Under the pieces are notes generated by a model that was given only the letters and a program-made list of their open reading frames with translations, searched no databases and was not told where the DNA came from. A stretch of 64,000 nucleotides of DNA from Acidobacteriota bacterium. Its GTDB lineage: Bacteria > Acidobacteriota > Terriglobia > Acidiferrales > UBA7541. The translations under genes and the position numbers were made by a program. The stretch is taken from NCBI GenBank assembly GCA_013289855.1, contig JABCZD010000006.1:248001-312000 (forward strand), given 5' to 3'. Within the stretch, counting starts at the first letter, position 1, and every line of letters begins with the position of its first letter. Below, in pieces: positions 43,312 through 51,394 of the stretch.

Positions 43312-44238
43312 ATGAAATCCATCAAGGCGTCTTTGGTAGCGGGCGTCGACGATCTTCTCTCTGGGAACACGTTGGCACAGATTTCAATCGGGCCCGAGCA
43401 GGAACTACTCGTCCTAAGCCTCGACCAGCCATTTCCCCATAAGGTGACCATAGGTAGCCCCGCGTTGGGGCCTCTTGTTTATAAAATTCATCGCCGCGGC
43501 TCAACAGGTTGGGAACTTGTGCAGACGCTGGCGCCTAGCGGCAAGTACTACCGCTTCGTACAGCCCCTACCAGGAGGGCGCTGGTTGCTTGTTGGAAGCC
43601 GCGCAGCCACCGGTGATCTAAACGCCGATATTTTCAACGGCAGCGGAACCATTGTTTCGTCCTTTCATGCTGGCGATGGAATTGAGCACGTCCAGGCGAC
43701 CTCATCTGGCGAGATCTGGATTGGTTATTTTGATGAGGGCGTGTTTGGAAGTGGCGAGTTGGGACAGTCCGGCTTGGTTTGTCTGAACGACCAAGGTGAG
43801 GCTCTCCTTCGATATCGGCGCGGCATCGCTGAGCCGAATGAACTGCCCAGCATCGACGATTGCTATGCTCTCAACGTTTCGGACGACGACCTGGTTTGGA
43901 CGTCCTACTACTCAGACTTCCCGCTCATAAAATTACGTAACAAACTACTCGACAAAGTGTGGCGTGATTTCCCCGCTAAAGCCGTCAGATCGTTTGCTGT
44001 GAACGATGACCAGCTATTAATGGTGGCCGCCTATCGCAAGGAAGCACTGCTTTATTCCGTCGATCTAGCGAGAAAGACTTTGGAGGAGCTCCGACTATTG
44101 GATTCAACCGGGAATCCTCTTTCATTCGAGTGCTCATTCGGGCGCGGTTCCATCCTGTTTTTCGCGTCACTAAAGGATGGCGGCAACCGGGCTCTGTACT
44201 CATTCGATCTTCGTTCGCTGCGAGCGGACACGGTTTAG
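43312..44238 (+). CDS. Hypothetical beta-propeller-like protein
   Basis: 308 aa without signal peptide or membrane segments. Repeated strand-turn-strand pieces such as SGEIWIGYFDEGVFGSGELG, DDDLVWTSYYSDFPLIKL and GGRWLLVGSRAATGDLNADI suggest a beta-propeller. No catalytic motif seen. It begins 7 bp after trpG, without a clear Shine-Dalgarno, and lies with trpG between two exact inverted palindrome copies. Base composition is a little less GC-rich than neighbours, so recent arrival is possible. Confidence 0.7.
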   Translation: MKSIKASLVAGVDDLLSGNTLAQISIGPEQELLVLSLDQPFPHKVTIGSPALGPLVYKIHRRGSTGWELVQTLAPSGKYYRFVQPLPGGRWLLVGSRAATGDLNADIFNGSGTIVSSFHAGDGIEHVQATSSGEIWIGYFDEGVFGSGELGQSGLVCLNDQGEALLRYRRGIAEPNELPSIDDCYALNVSDDDLVWTSYYSDFPLIKLRNKLLDKVWRDFPAKAVRSFAVNDDQLLMVAAYRKEALLYSVDLARKTLEELRLLDSTGNPLSFECSFGRGSILFFASLKDGGNRALYSFDLRSLRADTV

Positions 44239-44254
44239 ACGCCCAAGCAACCAG

Positions 44255-44279
44255 GCGCGCAGCATGCTGCGCCACTACA
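44255..44279. repeat. GCGCAGCATGCTGCGC palindrome, right copy
   Basis: Exact inverse of the 25 bp at 42646-42670. It lies 16 bp after the propeller-like gene and just before the 3' end of the convergent M20 gene. Confidence 0.85.
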
Positions 44280-44290
44280 AAGAATAGCAA

Positions 44291-45859
44291 CTACAGGCCG
44301 GCGAGGATGGCGGCGTAAATTTCAATGCCGCGCCAGAGGTGTCCGAGGCGAAGGTTTTCGTCGGAGCTGTGCTGGTGATTGTCGTAGTTGACGATGGGGA
44401 CGCCGATCCACGGGATATTCAAGTTTTCAAAAATGTACATGGGGACGCTACCGCCCAGCGTGGGCGCCACCACCGTGTCTTTATTGGTGGCGGCCTGGAC
44501 TACGCTGATCAGCAATTGCGAAATGGGCAGCTCCATGGACGTGCGCGAGGCACGATAGTTGAAATCGCCTTTGGTCACTTTGGCTACGTGATCGTGCGCG
44601 AGGCGTTCTTCCTTGGTGGGTTCTGCGCTGGTGATGAAAAACTCTTGTTTGCGAATGTAGTCGAGAATCTGCTCGTATTTTTTATCGGGATCTTCGCCTT
44701 TTACCAGACGCACATCCAGAGATGCTTCGGCTTTTTCCGGCACCACATTTTGCGCCTGCTCGCCGACGTAGGCGCTCTTCAATCCGCGAATATTTAACGA
44801 AGGCTGTTGCAGCAACTCCACCAGCTTCTTCCCTGCACCATCCGGTTTCGCAAATTCCAAATCGTGTTCGAGCTGCGCGTCGTTATCGGGCATAGCTTCG
44901 AGGGCTTTTTGTTCCACTGGGCTGAGTGGAATAACGTCATCATAAAAGCCGGGAATCAGCACCTGGCCAGTTTCATCTTTCATCGACGCCAATAGCCGCG
45001 ATAATTCCAACGCGGGATTGGGCGCCCAGTTTCCGTAGTGGCCGCTGTGCAGCGCCCGAATCGCGCCATAGACCGTGACGTCGAATCCCAGGACGCCACG
45101 ATTGCCGAAGAAAATCAGCGGTCGGCCGCTCTGATGCACCGGCCCATCGGCGGTGATCAGCGCGTCGGCATCCAGAAGATTCCGGTGCAGCAGCAAGGTA
45201 CGTTCCAGATTCGACGAGCCGGCTTCTTCTTCGCCTTCGAAGATGACCTTGAGATTTACCGTGAGCGGAATATTTTTTGCCCGCAGCGCGTCGATCGCGG
45301 CCAGCAGCGCAATGATCGGAGACTTGTCGTCGGAGCTAGAACGCGCGTAGATGCGCCAGTCATCTTCATAGATGGCGGGATGCTGCGGCGTGTTTTCTGG
45401 GAAGGGAATGCGCTTGCCGCCCGCTTCGATGGCATTGCTGCGCAGCGTGGGCTCGAAGGGCTTGCCTCCGTCGGTCCAGGCCGCGGGATCGACCGGTTGA
45501 CCATCATAGTGCGCGTAAAAAATGATCGTGTGCGTGGCTTCCGGCGAAGTGAGTTTGCCGAAAATTACCGGGCCGCGATCTTTGATGGTGAGCAGATGCG
45601 TTTCAATACCACGGGCTTCGAGTAGTTCCACCAAATGGGCGGCGTTTTTCTGGATGTTTACGGTGTCGGAAGCGATGTTCGGAATCGCGAGAAAGTCAGA
45701 CAGTTCGCGGATGATGCGGTCTTCGTTGTTCATGCGGTAGTCGCGGACTTCTTGCGCGATTTGCGCTGGGTTCAGGCGAACAGGCTTTTGCGCGTAAGAA
45801 ATCGTGGGCACCAGGGCGAATGCCGCGATGAGAACAAACTTGTGCGCTGTGATTTTCAG
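44291..45859 (-). CDS. Exported M20-family metallopeptidase, CTG start
   Basis: M20 dipeptidase-like enzyme. Read from CTG 45859 the N-terminus is (M)KITAHKFVLIAAFALVPTIS then YA-QKP, a complete signal peptide; the first GTG (45811) falls inside it and leaves only half. GAGG lies 10 nt before the CTG. Metal-binding motifs: YAHYDGQP (His117), YARSSSDDKSP (Asp), FEGEEEAGSSN (Glu-Glu) and the dimerisation domain GNRGVLGFDVTVYG. It ends with HQHSSDENLRLGHLW. About 522 aa from this start. Confidence 0.9.
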   Translation of the reverse strand: MKITAHKFVLIAAFALVPTISYAQKPVRLNPAQIAQEVRDYRMNNEDRIIRELSDFLAIPNIASDTVNIQKNAAHLVELLEARGIETHLLTIKDRGPVIFGKLTSPEATHTIIFYAHYDGQPVDPAAWTDGGKPFEPTLRSNAIEAGGKRIPFPENTPQHPAIYEDDWRIYARSSSDDKSPIIALLAAIDALRAKNIPLTVNLKVIFEGEEEAGSSNLERTLLLHRNLLDADALITADGPVHQSGRPLIFFGNRGVLGFDVTVYGAIRALHSGHYGNWAPNPALELSRLLASMKDETGQVLIPGFYDDVIPLSPVEQKALEAMPDNDAQLEHDLEFAKPDGAGKKLVELLQQPSLNIRGLKSAYVGEQAQNVVPEKAEASLDVRLVKGEDPDKKYEQILDYIRKQEFFITSAEPTKEERLAHDHVAKVTKGDFNYRASRTSMELPISQLLISVVQAATNKDTVVAPTLGGSVPMYIFENLNIPWIGVPIVNYDNHQHSSDENLRLGHLWRGIEIYAAILAGL

Positions 45860-45971
45860 AACGCAGATACCTCACTTCGTTCGGAACGGCAATTTTATAT
45901 GTTATCGCGAAACGACAGTTGTACGCGCATCGCCGAAATGGGGCGCAGATGGATCGATTTCTCTGGGTGAC

Positions 45972-46026
45972 GCGGAAAGGCGACCGCCTCCCCGACATGA
46001 TCGGGGGTAAACCCCAAGCGGCAGTT
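45972..46026. repeat. GCGACCGCC element with second hairpin
   Basis: GCGGAAAGGCGACCGCCTCC followed by the perfect hairpin CCCCGA-5-TCGGGG (45990-46006), then ACCCCAAGCGGCAGTTAC. The first 16 bases are shared with the element between sucD and ndk. It ends just before the stop of the small membrane protein gene. Confidence 0.65.
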
Positions 46027-46032
46027 ACACCG

Positions 46033-46254
46033 TCAGATCAAGCGAGGGCCGCGGAGCAGGCGCACGGGAAGCATGAAGATGGCGGTGAGCAAGGCGAACA
46101 CGCCATGCACAGCAATTCCGGCGATGCGGAACGGCAGCGTGATCAGCCAGATGAACGGGTAGGCGATCAGCGCGAGAATGGCCAATGGCCAGCACAGCAT
46201 GAACAGGAAGATCCAGAGGAGGAAGGCGATCATGGTGCGTTCTCCTATAGTCAT
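46033..46254 (-). CDS. Small two-helix membrane protein
   Basis: 73 aa, almost wholly hydrophobic: FLLWIFLFMLCWPLAILALIAYPFIWLITLP, a short turn with FRIAG, and IAVHGVFALLTAIFMLP, ending basic (VRLLRGPRLI). Its ATG directly follows the hflX stop with no gap, so the two are read together. I do not recognise a family; the role is unknown. Confidence 0.7.
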   Translation of the reverse strand: MTIGERTMIAFLLWIFLFMLCWPLAILALIAYPFIWLITLPFRIAGIAVHGVFALLTAIFMLPVRLLRGPRLI

Positions 46255-47724
46255 TTACGCTACCGCAACCGGGAAAGTTCCCGCAAATTTATAGTCCTTC
46301 AGACGCAGGCTGCGGACCACGGATTCTGGGACTTCCGCGTCCAGAAACATATACGAATCATCGACTTCCGAGCGCAGAACCTTTCCCAGTGCATGAATCA
46401 GGGCCAGTTTACGGCCTTCGGCTAACGGCATACGCAGGGAAACGGCGACGGCCGGGTCCGTGGGCATAGCCTGGTCGATGCGGCGGAGCAATTCTTCGAT
46501 GCCTTCTCCGGTCAAGCCGGAGATCAGGACCGGGGAACAGTCTGGCGCGCCATTCTGGCTGCCGTTTCTCGACCCGTCGCGCGGTGAATCGCCCCGTTGG
46601 GTGCAATCGTCGGTTCCGTTTTCCGCGTATTCCTTGGCGGTCTCTCGCGAGAGCGTCTTGCGTTCTTCCGGCGTGAGGCGATCGATTTTATTCAGGACGC
46701 GCAAGACCGGCGTCTTCGAGACGCCCAACTCGTCAAGGATTTTTCGCACTTCTTCGTCGAGTTCCGCGTGACGCGGATTGGAGACGTCGCTAACATGCAG
46801 GATCAGCGCAGCTTCCTGTACTTCTTCGAGCGTGGCGCGGAAAGCGGTCAGCAATCCTTTCGGCAGATCGCGAATGAACCCGACAGTGTCCGAGACCAGC
46901 ACGCGGCGGTTGGAAGGCAAGCGCAGGGCGCGAATCGTGGGATCGAGCGTGGCAAACATGCGCGAGGAGACCAACACCTCAGCGCTGCTGAGAGCGTTGA
47001 AGAGCGTGGATTTTCCCGCGTTGGTGTAGCCAACCAACGCGATAGTGCCGAGCGGCACGGCGTTGCGTGCTTCGCGGCGCAGCGCGCGCTGCTTGCGGAC
47101 TTCTTCGATGGCGCCCTTGATTTTGCTGACGCGGTCGCGAATGCGGCGGCGGTCAGTCTCCAGCTTTTTTTCTCCAGGCCCGCGGACGCCGATGCGCCCC
47201 GCTCCGCCACCTGCGCCACCCGAACCGCCACCCCCGCTTTTGCCGCCCAATCGCGACATCGCGGTGCCTTTGCCGGTTAGCCGCGGCAGCATGTAATTCA
47301 GTTGCGCCAATTCCACCTGCAGCTGGCCTTCGCGGCTGCGCGCGTGCTTCGCGAAAATATCCAGGATTAATTGCGTGCGATCGATGACGCGGCGCTCGGT
47401 CAGTTCCTCAATGTTGCGCTGCTGTACCGGCGAAAGATTACTGTCGAAAATGATGAGCTGCGCTTGGTGGGCGTTGGCCTCGGCGCGAATTTCGTCCAGC
47501 TTGCCGCGGCCGACGAGCGTGGCGGGGTCTGCGGAGTCGCGCACCTGAAAAACAGTGGAGACGATAGCCGCGCCCGCGCTGGTGGCCAGCTCAATCAATT
47601 CGACGAGCGATTCGCGGCCCTGTTCGCCGGCGGGCATGCCGGGGAAACGCGGCGCGCGCTTCCAGCCGATGCCGACGAGCAGCGCGCGTTCGGCGTTGGA
47701 GACTTGTTGTGGCGATTTGGTCAC
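46255..47724 (-). CDS. hflX: GTPase HflX
   Basis: 489-aa ribosome-associated GTPase. The N-terminal HflX domain (LIIFDSNLSPVQQRNIEEL, VIDRTQLILDIFAKHARSRE) is followed by the G domain: GYTNAGKSTLFNAL (G1), DTVGFIRDLP (G3) and NKIDRL (G4). A Gly-rich linker (GGKSGGGGSGGAGGGAGRIG) and a charged insert before the last part (ENGTDDCTQRGDSPRDG) are longer than usual. It follows miaA, with no hfq between as in enteric bacteria. Confidence 0.95.
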   Translation of the reverse strand: MTKSPQQVSNAERALLVGIGWKRAPRFPGMPAGEQGRESLVELIELATSAGAAIVSTVFQVRDSADPATLVGRGKLDEIRAEANAHQAQLIIFDSNLSPVQQRNIEELTERRVIDRTQLILDIFAKHARSREGQLQVELAQLNYMLPRLTGKGTAMSRLGGKSGGGGSGGAGGGAGRIGVRGPGEKKLETDRRRIRDRVSKIKGAIEEVRKQRALRREARNAVPLGTIALVGYTNAGKSTLFNALSSAEVLVSSRMFATLDPTIRALRLPSNRRVLVSDTVGFIRDLPKGLLTAFRATLEEVQEAALILHVSDVSNPRHAELDEEVRKILDELGVSKTPVLRVLNKIDRLTPEERKTLSRETAKEYAENGTDDCTQRGDSPRDGSRNGSQNGAPDCSPVLISGLTGEGIEELLRRIDQAMPTDPAVAVSLRMPLAEGRKLALIHALGKVLRSEVDDSYMFLDAEVPESVVRSLRLKDYKFAGTFPVAVA

Positions 47725-47819
47725 GAACGATGCCTATGCAGCTTTCTTGTAGTTGATGGACGCTCCACCGTCGCTGCGATTATACGCTGGAGTCACGGCG
47801 GGGGCGAATCATGCACGAG

Positions 47820-48818
47820 TCAACGCCAAAGACACGGGTCTGAAGACCCGCCGCTACAACGTTTTAGCCACTGCAGAATTTCGGCCTGGAGTTGCGACTC
47901 GTCGCCGAAACCGGCGAACCATTTTACGTTTTGTTCGCGGCGGAACCAGGTTTGCTGGCGCTTGGCGTAGCGGCGGGTGGCTTGTTGGATGGCGGCGCGG
48001 GCCTCGTCAAGGGACAGTTCGTTGCGGCTGACGGCGGCTAGCTCGCGGTAGCCGAGGAAATCGAAGGGCTTGGCGGTTTCGAGCGCGTTTGCGGCACCTT
48101 GGCGGTTTTCCGGCAAGGTCGCGGCGAGTAGGCCGGATACCTCGTCTTGCCAGCCTGCGGCCAGCATGTGATCGATGCGGCTGTGGATGCGGGCGTAGAG
48201 TTCCTCGCGCGGGGGTTGCAGACCGATTTTGATGGTGTGCCAACCCTGGAGTGGAGTCCGACCCTCATTGTGAACTTGCGTCAGAGGCTTGCGGGTCAGG
48301 AGGCAGACTTCCACGGCGCGGAGGAGCTTTTGCGTGTCGGCAGGGGCGATGCGATTCGCGGACGGCGCGTCGAGGCGCTTCAGCAAACGGTGAAGATAGT
48401 TTGCGCCGCGCTTTTCCGCGCTGGCGCGGAGGCGAGCGCGGAGTTGTTCGGAGCGCTGCGGGAGGTCGGCGAGGCCTTCCAGTAGCGCGCGGAGATAGAG
48501 GCCGGTGCCGACCGTTAGTATTGGGAGCTTTTTTCGCGCGCGAAGATCGCTTAGGACGGTGAGCGCCAGTTCGCGGTAGCCGCCGGCGGTGGCTTCCTGA
48601 CTGGGATTGAGCACATCGAGCAGGTGGTGCGGGATGCCTTGGCGCTCGGCGGATGTGGGTTTGCCGGTGCCGATGTCAAAGCCGCGGTAGAGCTGCGTGG
48701 AATCGCAGGCGATGACTTCACCGTTCAGTTGATGCGCCAGGTGGACGGCGAGTGCGGACTTGCCGGAGGCCGTGGGGCCGAGGATGGCGATGAGTGGCGG
48801 GGATTGTTCGGCGGTCAT
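47820..48818 (-). CDS. miaA: tRNA dimethylallyltransferase
   Basis: 332 aa. Adds the isopentenyl group to A37 of UNN-reading tRNAs. P-loop GPTASGKSALAV, then GEVIACDSTQLYRGFDIGTGKP (nucleophile region DSxQ), VGGTGLY replaced by VGTGLYLRALLEG, and ...RRYAKRQQTWFRR near the end. The last 12 residues (CSGGSSDPCLWR) are encoded by an intergenic-type repeat that has provided the stop codon. It overlaps a 32-codon frame by ATGA at its start and has no Shine-Dalgarno of its own. Confidence 0.93.
   Translation of the reverse strand: MTAEQSPPLIAILGPTASGKSALAVHLAHQLNGEVIACDSTQLYRGFDIGTGKPTSAERQGIPHHLLDVLNPSQEATAGGYRELALTVLSDLRARKKLPILTVGTGLYLRALLEGLADLPQRSEQLRARLRASAEKRGANYLHRLLKRLDAPSANRIAPADTQKLLRAVEVCLLTRKPLTQVHNEGRTPLQGWHTIKIGLQPPREELYARIHSRIDHMLAAGWQDEVSGLLAATLPENRQGAANALETAKPFDFLGYRELAAVSRNELSLDEARAAIQQATRRYAKRQQTWFRREQNVKWFAGFGDESQLQAEILQWLKRCSGGSSDPCLWR
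47831..47860. repeat. CGGGTC-GACCCG palindrome at the end of miaA
   Basis: GACACGGGTCTGAAGACCCG then CCGCTACAAC, with stem CGGGTC-4-GACCCG (47835-47850). It overlaps the last 12 codons of miaA, so the repeat is translated there. Confidence 0.65.
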
Positions 48819-48913
48819 GGGAAGAGGATGTGGCGGGCGCGGATTAGAAGGATGACGAGCACAACCAGCGCCAGGAGCAGGCTGCCGAGGACTTGTTGGC
48901 GGACTAATTTCAT
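48815..48913 (-). CDS. 32-aa single-helix membrane peptide coupled to miaA
   Basis: MKLVRQQVLGSLLLALVVLV then ILLIRARHILFP. It has a positive N-terminus, one hydrophobic helix of about 17 residues and a positive end, so it is a plausible small membrane protein. Its TGA overlaps the miaA ATG in ATGA. There is no strong Shine-Dalgarno before it. Such a short frame could be chance, but the hydrophobic pattern and the overlap argue for translation. Confidence 0.5.
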   Translation of the reverse strand: MKLVRQQVLGSLLLALVVLVILLIRARHILFP

Positions 48914-48942
48914 GAGATCGCGAGTCGGTGCAGCGCGCGCGA

Positions 48943-49006
48943 CTTCAGCGGCTAAAGCCGATCTCGTTGGCTACAGTTTACGTCGCGGCCGAAGCCGCGA
49001 CCCACA
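48943..49006. repeat. Two GC hairpins in the tonB-like/miaA gap
   Basis: CGGCT-2-AGCCG (48949-48960) and the perfect GTCGCGGC-CGAA-GCCGCGAC (48982-49001), an 8-bp stem with a CGAA loop, followed by CCACAAAGA. The palindromes are strong enough to act as mRNA ends or REP-like sites. Confidence 0.7.
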
Positions 49007-49043
49007 AAGATTTTCTGTCAGATCAATTTATTGCCGCCCGCAG

Positions 49044-50360
49044 CTATTGGCCGGAGCTAGGCATAAGGTTGTAGTAGTAGGTGTAGCGCAGCTCGATGTA
49101 CGGGCCGCCGAACTGTGAAGGCAATGGGTCGAACGGGTTGGAGGCGCGGATGGAGGAGTAGGCGGCGCGGTCGAGGGGCTCCTTGCCGGATTGCCGCACG
49201 ATTTCAGGATCCTCGGCGTGCACGCTGCCGTCGCGATAAATGCGGAAGGTGAGTTGCACGATGCCTTGTTCGCCGAGTTCCACGGAGGCAGGCATGACCG
49301 TGAACCAATTGCGCTTGACGGTGAGATAGACGCGCTGGAGGTAGCCGTTAAAGTCCACGCCCTCGGTGGGCGTGAGCATTTCGAGGCCGCCATAGGCTGC
49401 TCCGCCACGACCACCGCGTCCCGAGTGAATTGGGCCGCCACCGCCGATGGCGGAGGGACCGGAAGGCTTTTCTCCGCCGTGGAGTAGATCGTTGATCGAG
49501 GTTCCGGAGGTGGCCGATGACGGCAGCTGCAAATGGGAATTCGGCGTGGGAACATCGGGGACTTCCAGTTGCAGCTTGGGCTTTGGAGTGTCGGACTTCG
49601 GCGTAGGGCCATTATCCAGCGCCGGTTGTGGCGTGTTGGATTTGGGCACCGGCGCGGCAGGGAGCTCTTTCGCAGGCTCGGGAATTTTGGGCGCCTCCAC
49701 CTTGGGCGCGGGAGGCGCGACCTTGGCAACTTCGCGCGGGTCCACCTTAATGTGCGGCGCGGGAGGCGCGACCGATTTCGTTTCAAGATCCAGCATGTTT
49801 GGCGCGACGAGCGGCGTAAAGATCTGGCGGGCGATCTCCTCGTCTTGCTTGGTGGTTGGCTTGCGCGCAAGAAACTGGATCAGCGCGAAAACCAAGACAA
49901 TGTGCACCGCGACGGACGCGACGAGCTTGATGGCATCCCACTTGGTGGTTTCTTCTTCCACGCGTTCGGCGACCAAGTGAACTTCGCCGGTGGTGAAAAT
50001 ATCCGGCGAAACGATGTCTGGCGGAACGAACTCGGCGGGCGCGACGATATCGGGAAGTCTGGAACCGACGGGAACGGTGACGCGCTCGTCGAGGTCGGTG
50101 GGCTGCAGCGGGATGGCATGATCCTCGACGACGCCGTAAGCCTCACGATTGAGATCGCGCGGAACCACCACGCGCTTGGAAATGGAATCGAGCGGCAAGC
50201 TCGCGGGTATCGTGGAGTGGCCATCCAGGACCACGATGGGCAGCATGGCGGGAACGAGCGTGCGTTCGTCCAGCGCGGTGGGACGGCGGCGCGTGGAAGG
50301 CTCAGCGCCGTTTTGCGCGGGCGGGCGGGCGTCGACGGGAACGAGGGTTCTGGGAATCAT
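49044..50360 (-). CDS. TonB-family energy-transducer-like protein
   Basis: 438 aa. Residues 1-140 are soluble, with repeated short acidic/Pro segments (cytoplasmic). One transmembrane helix is at about 145-165 (IKLVASVAVHIVLVFALIQFL). A long Pro/Lys/Ala region (190-300) follows, then a Gly-rich part and a TonB C-terminal domain (YLQRVYLTVKRNWFTVMPAS, VQLTFRIYRDGSVHAEDPEI). Unlike classic TonB the TM is in the middle. It overlaps the Gfo/Idh gene by four bases and closes the lipid A gene set; a role in outer-membrane transport is inferred. Confidence 0.82.
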   Translation of the reverse strand: MIPRTLVPVDARPPAQNGAEPSTRRRPTALDERTLVPAMLPIVVLDGHSTIPASLPLDSISKRVVVPRDLNREAYGVVEDHAIPLQPTDLDERVTVPVGSRLPDIVAPAEFVPPDIVSPDIFTTGEVHLVAERVEEETTKWDAIKLVASVAVHIVLVFALIQFLARKPTTKQDEEIARQIFTPLVAPNMLDLETKSVAPPAPHIKVDPREVAKVAPPAPKVEAPKIPEPAKELPAAPVPKSNTPQPALDNGPTPKSDTPKPKLQLEVPDVPTPNSHLQLPSSATSGTSINDLLHGGEKPSGPSAIGGGGPIHSGRGGRGGAAYGGLEMLTPTEGVDFNGYLQRVYLTVKRNWFTVMPASVELGEQGIVQLTFRIYRDGSVHAEDPEIVRQSGKEPLDRAAYSSIRASNPFDPLPSQFGGPYIELRYTYYYNLMPSSGQ

Positions 50361-51394
50361 TGCACTCTTTTTTCAAATAGATCGGGTGCGCCGGCTGTTG
50401 GCGCTGGCGGTTTGCTAGAGATATTGACGCTCTCCGCGTGGGCAAGGATGCTTGCCATTACGCGAGAAGCGAGGTCCAGCGCGGCGCGGCCGGCAATGCC
50501 ATCGGTTACCGGCGGCTGGCGCGTCTTTACCGCTTGGATAAAGGCTTCGAGTTCCGCGCGCAGAGGCTCGGTTTCTGGCGCGGGCAATTTTTCAAAGGCA
50601 AACTCGGGCTGCGGGCCGGGGCGTTTGACGCCGACTCGGAGCGCGTCGCGGCGCGCGTAGTCCAGGGAAATATATTCGTGCTGCTGGAAGAAGCGCATCT
50701 TGCGGACGCGTTCGGTGGAGACCCGGCTGGCCGTGACGTTGGCGACGGCGCCACCGGCGAATTCCAGGCGGGCGTGGGCGATGTCCACCTTTTCGGTGAG
50801 CACTGGGATTCCCACGGCTTTTACTTCCGTGACGTGCTGCTTAACGATGGCGAGCAGAATGTCCAGATCGTGAATCATTAAATCAAAAATAACGTCCACG
50901 TCCAGGCTGCGCGGCGTGAAAACGCCTAAGCGGTGCACCTCGAAAAACAGCGGACGGTTGACGATGGGCTCGACGGCCACGACAGCGGGATTGAATCGTT
51001 CCACGTGGCCCACTTGCAAGATGCGCTGGTTGCGCTTGGCGGCGGCGAGCAGTTCATCGGCTTCCGCCAGAGTGGTGGCCATGGGTTTTTCGATCAAAAC
51101 GTCGAGGCCCATATTCATCAGCTGGCAACCGACTTGGCAATGCGCGATGGTGGGAACGGCGACGCTGACGGCGTCGGCGAGGTACTGCAGCTCGGCGAGC
51201 TTACTTAGCGCGGGGACATTAAATTCAGCTGCGACGGCGGCGGCTTTGGCGGGGTCGGAATCGAATACGCCGGCGAACTCCACGGACTCCATTTCGCGGT
51301 ACACGCGCGCGTGATTGCGGCCGAACTCTCCGGCGCCAACGACGGCGACGCGGAGCTTGGCCGACGAGCGACATGGGTTTGTGGGAGCGATCAT
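50357..51394 (-). CDS. Gfo/Idh/MocA-family oxidoreductase (GnnA-like)
   Basis: 345 aa. The NAD(P) fold VAVVGAGEFGRNHARVYREM is at 16-35, EKPMATT marks the catalytic lysine region and DLMIHDLDILLAIV the substrate-binding helix. It sits between lpxI and a tonB-like gene, four-base overlaps on both sides. In Acidithiobacillus a related enzyme, GnnA, oxidises UDP-GlcNAc at C3 for amino-linked lipid A and lies near lpxA; a similar role is inferred here, but no GnnB aminotransferase is in the window. Confidence 0.88.
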   Translation of the reverse strand: MIAPTNPCRSSAKLRVAVVGAGEFGRNHARVYREMESVEFAGVFDSDPAKAAAVAAEFNVPALSKLAELQYLADAVSVAVPTIAHCQVGCQLMNMGLDVLIEKPMATTLAEADELLAAAKRNQRILQVGHVERFNPAVVAVEPIVNRPLFFEVHRLGVFTPRSLDVDVIFDLMIHDLDILLAIVKQHVTEVKAVGIPVLTEKVDIAHARLEFAGGAVANVTASRVSTERVRKMRFFQQHEYISLDYARRDALRVGVKRPGPQPEFAFEKLPAPETEPLRAELEAFIQAVKTRQPPVTDGIAGRAALDLASRVMASILAHAESVNISSKPPAPTAGAPDLFEKRVQ

